DNA of 8,977 nucleotides from DASVXQ01 sp046727955 (GTDB lineage: Bacteria; Actinomycetota; CALGFH01), in contig JBKPDO010000233.1 of NCBI GenBank assembly GCA_046727955.1, positions 1-8,977 of the forward strand, read 5' to 3'. The position numbers and the translations under genes were made by a program. Positions 7,040 through 8,977 of the stretch are shown here, one piece after another. The number at the start of each line of letters is the position of its first letter. Position 1 is the first letter of the stretch. A model generated the notes under the pieces. That model was not told the origin of the DNA. It did no database searches and saw only the letters and a program-made list of their open reading frames with translations.

Positions 7040-7295
7040 CAGAGCCAAGACAAGCGAGCCGTCGGCTCATCGCCGGCGACGCAGCAGCTTGGTCATTCCA
7101 CCTGCTTCCACGTGCCCCGCTGAGCATAACGCTGGTTGGGTGAGGGCTGGCGCGGTGGCCGGCTGCCCCGTCTCCAGTTCGAGCTGGACAGAGTCCTGGC
7201 GTGCTGGGAGCGCATCGCGGTGGGTGGCCTGGTGTGGGTAGAACTGCGTATTCCCCGGTGGGTGGCTCCGCGCGAGTTGGTAGTGAAAGCGCAGC
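7040..7295 (+). other. Leader between tRNA and sigma-factor gene, no gene recognised
   Basis: A small hairpin, gagcc-gtc-ggctc (7056-7068), follows the tRNA without a T-run. The forward frame of the sigma factor is open from 7136, but its translation before 7304 resembles nothing known and the ribosome binding site points to a later start. The gap probably holds the sigma-gene promoter; I cannot locate -35 and -10 boxes with confidence. Confidence 0.4.
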
Positions 7296-7303
7296 GGAGG
7301 GGG
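7296..7303 (+). promoter_or_regulatory. Ribosome binding site deciding the sigma-factor start
   Basis: GGAGGGGG lies directly before ATGAGGATG. Counting from the GGAGG core, the ATG at 7304 is three bases away and the ATG at 7310 nine bases away; both are in frame. Either places the start just before sigma region 2. Confidence 0.6.
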
Positions 7304-8611
7304 ATGAGGATGGGGGGCCATCGGGCCAGGGCCGGGTCGGCGGCCGGGCGGCCGGCCGGCCCGCGCCCGATCCATGCCGTCGAGCGCTTCGACGAGTTCT
7401 ACCTGCGGGAGTACCCGGCCACGGTCACGTTGGCGCTGGCCCTGTCGGGCAGCCGCCTGGTCGCCGAGGACCTCGCCCAGGAGGCGTTCCTGGCCGCCTG
7501 GCGGCAGTGGTCACGGATCGGCGGGTATGAGCAGCCGGCCGCCTGGGTCCGCCGGGTGGTCGCCAACCTGGCCACCTCCACCATCCGCCGGCGGCTGGCG
7601 GAGGCCCGCGCGGTGGTCCGCATGGCGGCCGGCCGGCCGCCGGACATTCCCGAGCCGTCGGCGGCGACGGCCGAGGTCTGGCGGGCGGTGCGGGCGCTGC
7701 CCCGCCGCCAGGCGCAGGTGCTGGCCCTGCACTACCTGCTGGGCTGCTCGGTAGGTGAGATCGCCACCATCCTGGACCGCTCGGAGCGGACGCGGCCCGT
7801 GCAGGGCTCACTGGGACGGGTCACTGCCAGCATCCCCGTGTGTGCCAGTCCCGCCGGGGTCGAGGCGGGCGGCGGGAGCCTGTGGGTGGCCTGCCCGGAC
7901 GACGGGGTGGTGGTCCGGGTCGATCCGGCCAGCGGCCGGGTGCGCGCCAGGATCGCCGTGAGCGGGGCGCCGGGAGGGCTTGGCGTGGGCGCGGGGGTGG
8001 TCTGGGTCGCCCTGCAGGACCGGGACGTCCTGGTGCGCATCGACCCGGCAACCGACCGGGTCACCGCGGGGTTCGCCGGCCCCGCCTACGGGTCGAAGGT
8101 CGACTTTGGCATGTTCCACGAGTTCGTCAAGGTGCCGCACCGGATTGGGGTGACCGCCCAGGCACTGTGGGTGCCGGATGTGCCGGCCGGCACGATCGTG
8201 CGGATCGACCCGGTGACCGGCGCCCGCGTGGCGGTCGTGCGGCTGCCCGACGCCGGCAAGCTGCTCCCGCCGGCCCCCGGCCACCTGCCCCTGGCCGTCT
8301 CGGTCCGCAACGGCATCTGGGCAAGCGACGTGCGCAGCGGCCTCGCCTTCAGGATCGACCCGGCGACCAATCGGGTCGTGGCCCGCCAGTGGATCATCGT
8401 CCCGGACGGACTGACCGCCCTAGGCGACGACGCCGACTGGGCGCAGAACGGGGCGGAGGGCGGTTGGGTGCTGCGCCGGGTCGACCTTGGCAGCGGCCAC
8501 GCGCTTGGCACCCTGCCCGTTGGCCGGCGGGTGGGTGGCGTGGCCCAGGCAGGCGGGGCGACTTGGCTGACCGTGACCGACCAGGGCGTGCTGCTCCGGG
8601 TCGATTCCTGA
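7304..8611 (+). CDS. ECF sigma factor truncated in region 4 and fused to a beta-propeller
   Basis: Residues 27-100 (numbered from 7304) are sigma-70 region 2 of an ECF sigma factor: FDEFYLREYPATVTLALALSG, then AEDLAQEAFLAAWRQW and WVRRVVANLA. Region 4 starts near 124 with ALPRRQAQVLALHYLLGCSVGEIA and ends at ILDRSE (156-161). The usual continuation, a small residue-Thr-Val-Lys recognition helix, is missing. From about 172 the protein becomes a Vgb/YncE-like propeller, with blades marked by SLWVACPDDGVVVRVDPASG (192-211), WVALQDRDVLVRIDPAT (234-250), LWVPDVPAGTIVRIDPVTG (288-306), IWASDVRSGLAFRIDPAT (338-355) and a last blade to Ser435. No membrane segment or signal peptide separates the parts. 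DNA binding at the -35 element should be lost. It could be a deletion fusion of neighbouring genes, or an unusual sensor protein. Confidence 0.8.
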   Translation: MRMGGHRARAGSAAGRPAGPRPIHAVERFDEFYLREYPATVTLALALSGSRLVAEDLAQEAFLAAWRQWSRIGGYEQPAAWVRRVVANLATSTIRRRLAEARAVVRMAAGRPPDIPEPSAATAEVWRAVRALPRRQAQVLALHYLLGCSVGEIATILDRSERTRPVQGSLGRVTASIPVCASPAGVEAGGGSLWVACPDDGVVVRVDPASGRVRARIAVSGAPGGLGVGAGVVWVALQDRDVLVRIDPATDRVTAGFAGPAYGSKVDFGMFHEFVKVPHRIGVTAQALWVPDVPAGTIVRIDPVTGARVAVVRLPDAGKLLPPAPGHLPLAVSVRNGIWASDVRSGLAFRIDPATNRVVARQWIIVPDGLTALGDDADWAQNGAEGGWVLRRVDLGSGHALGTLPVGRRVGGVAQAGGATWLTVTDQGVLLRVDS

Positions 8612-8616
8612 CTAAC

Positions 8617-8623
8617 AAAGGAG
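8617..8623 (+). promoter_or_regulatory. Ribosome binding site of the lipoprotein gene
   Basis: AAAGGAG stands ten bases before the ATG at 8634 and only a few bases after the stop of the sigma-propeller gene. This supports that start and shared transcription. Confidence 0.6.
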
Positions 8624-8633
8624 CCGATCGACC

Positions 8634-8977
8634 ATGCTTCGACGCCGCGCGCTCGTGCTGGTGACGCTCGCTGCGCTCGCTGCGGCGTGCTCGTCTTCTG
8701 GCGGATCCTCAGGGCCAGCCTCGACCGGCCCTGTCTGGACGGGCCGAGCCACCAGCTCTCACACCAGTTCCCCCAGCCGGCTGCCTTGCGCTCGATGGAC
8801 TCGGTGCTGCCGCGGTCGGAAGGCAGCGCTCAGCTTGCATGCACGAACCTGCACAGTCGGCACTCGCAGAGGGGGGATCGCCGTGCGGCGACAGCGGGTC
8901 GGCTTGTGCCAGGCCGATCCTGCCCGATCTCGCTCCCCGCCGCCATCGGTACTGCCACGACCGGTTGCCGCGAGGAG
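8634..8977 (+). CDS. Lipoprotein signal peptide with open frame to the window end (partial, possibly broken)
   Basis: The ATG at 8634 opens a typical lipoprotein signal: basic MLRRR, hydrophobic ALVLVTLAALAAAC with lipobox LAAAC (Cys19), then the flexible SSSGGSSGPAST. The frame has no stop before 8977, so at least 114 codons are open. After about residue 33 the translation is very rich in Arg, Cys and Ser (for example CARWTRCCRGRK) and does not resemble a folded exported domain; the other two forward frames show nothing better. The signal part is probably genuine and the rest may be another deletion join into non-coding or other-frame DNA. It follows the sigma-propeller gene by 22 bases, so the two are likely one operon. 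The original function cannot be told. Confidence 0.5.
   Translation, partial: MLRRRALVLVTLAALAAACSSSGGSSGPASTGPVWTGRATSSHTSSPSRLPCARWTRCCRGRKAALSLHARTCTVGTRRGGIAVRRQRVGLCQADPARSRSPPPSVLPRPVAAR

Noticed and set aside
6446..7123. Forward open frame of 225 codons across the repeat array, IS remnant and tRNA
   Set aside because: It runs through a repeat array, the antisense of an IS5 transposase and a tRNA, so it cannot be a real gene.
7136..7303. Use of the GTG at 7136 as start of the sigma-factor gene
   Set aside because: The translated extension resembles no sigma factor, while a strong GGAGG site stands just before the ATGs at 7304 and 7310.
7324..7366. Runs of ggccggcc-like palindromes near the sigma start and again near 7624
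   Set aside because: They fall in coding sequence made of Gly, Arg, Pro and Ala codons and are expected from base composition.

Overview
The window reads as high-GC DNA with strong G/C preference at third codon positions and GTG as well as ATG starts. The protein families also fit an actinomycete or close relative: an FtsX-type ABC exporter, an S53 lipoprotein protease, an ECF sigma factor and a TniB/TniQ transposition module. The placement is inferred from composition and family content; no ribosomal or housekeeping marker is present to confirm it.

Layout. (1) Positions 1-2941 hold an ABC exporter pair. The ATPase lacks its N-terminus because the window starts inside it. It overlaps by one base an 798-residue FtsX/MacB-type permease with ten predicted membrane segments. 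(2) Positions 3065-4465 hold a probable membrane-anchored S53 (sedolisin) peptidase with a full catalytic set but no pro-domain. These first genes look intact. (3) From about 4470 onward almost every gene looks broken or spliced. A fragment of a TniB/TnsC-like ATPase is joined in frame to a TniQ-like protein missing its first residues (to 5894). A glycosyltransferase-like gene survives only as its two ends, in different frames (5939-6342). Two adjacent hairpins follow. An array of imperfect ~20-bp repeats (about 6466-6617) may be a worn transposon end. The 5' end of an IS5-family element (minus strand) abuts a CAT-anticodon tRNA exactly after acceptor position 7. (4) Positions 7304-8611 encode an ECF sigma factor whose region 4 stops inside the helix-turn-helix and runs straight into a beta-propeller. 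Twenty-two bases later a lipoprotein gene begins and stays open to the window end, but its sequence after the signal peptide does not look like a normal protein.

How the parts relate. The exporter and the peptidase are on one strand and could act in the envelope, but two hairpins and a separate ribosome binding site lie between them, so they need not be co-transcribed. The right half is best read as a mobile-element graveyard: a Tn7/Tn5053-like module and an IS5 element, with several deletion joins. The repeated joins could be real genome decay around a mobile island or assembly errors; the sequence alone cannot decide. The most interesting objects are the TniB-TniQ hybrid with its candidate end repeats, the IS/tRNA junction, and the sigma factor-propeller fusion.
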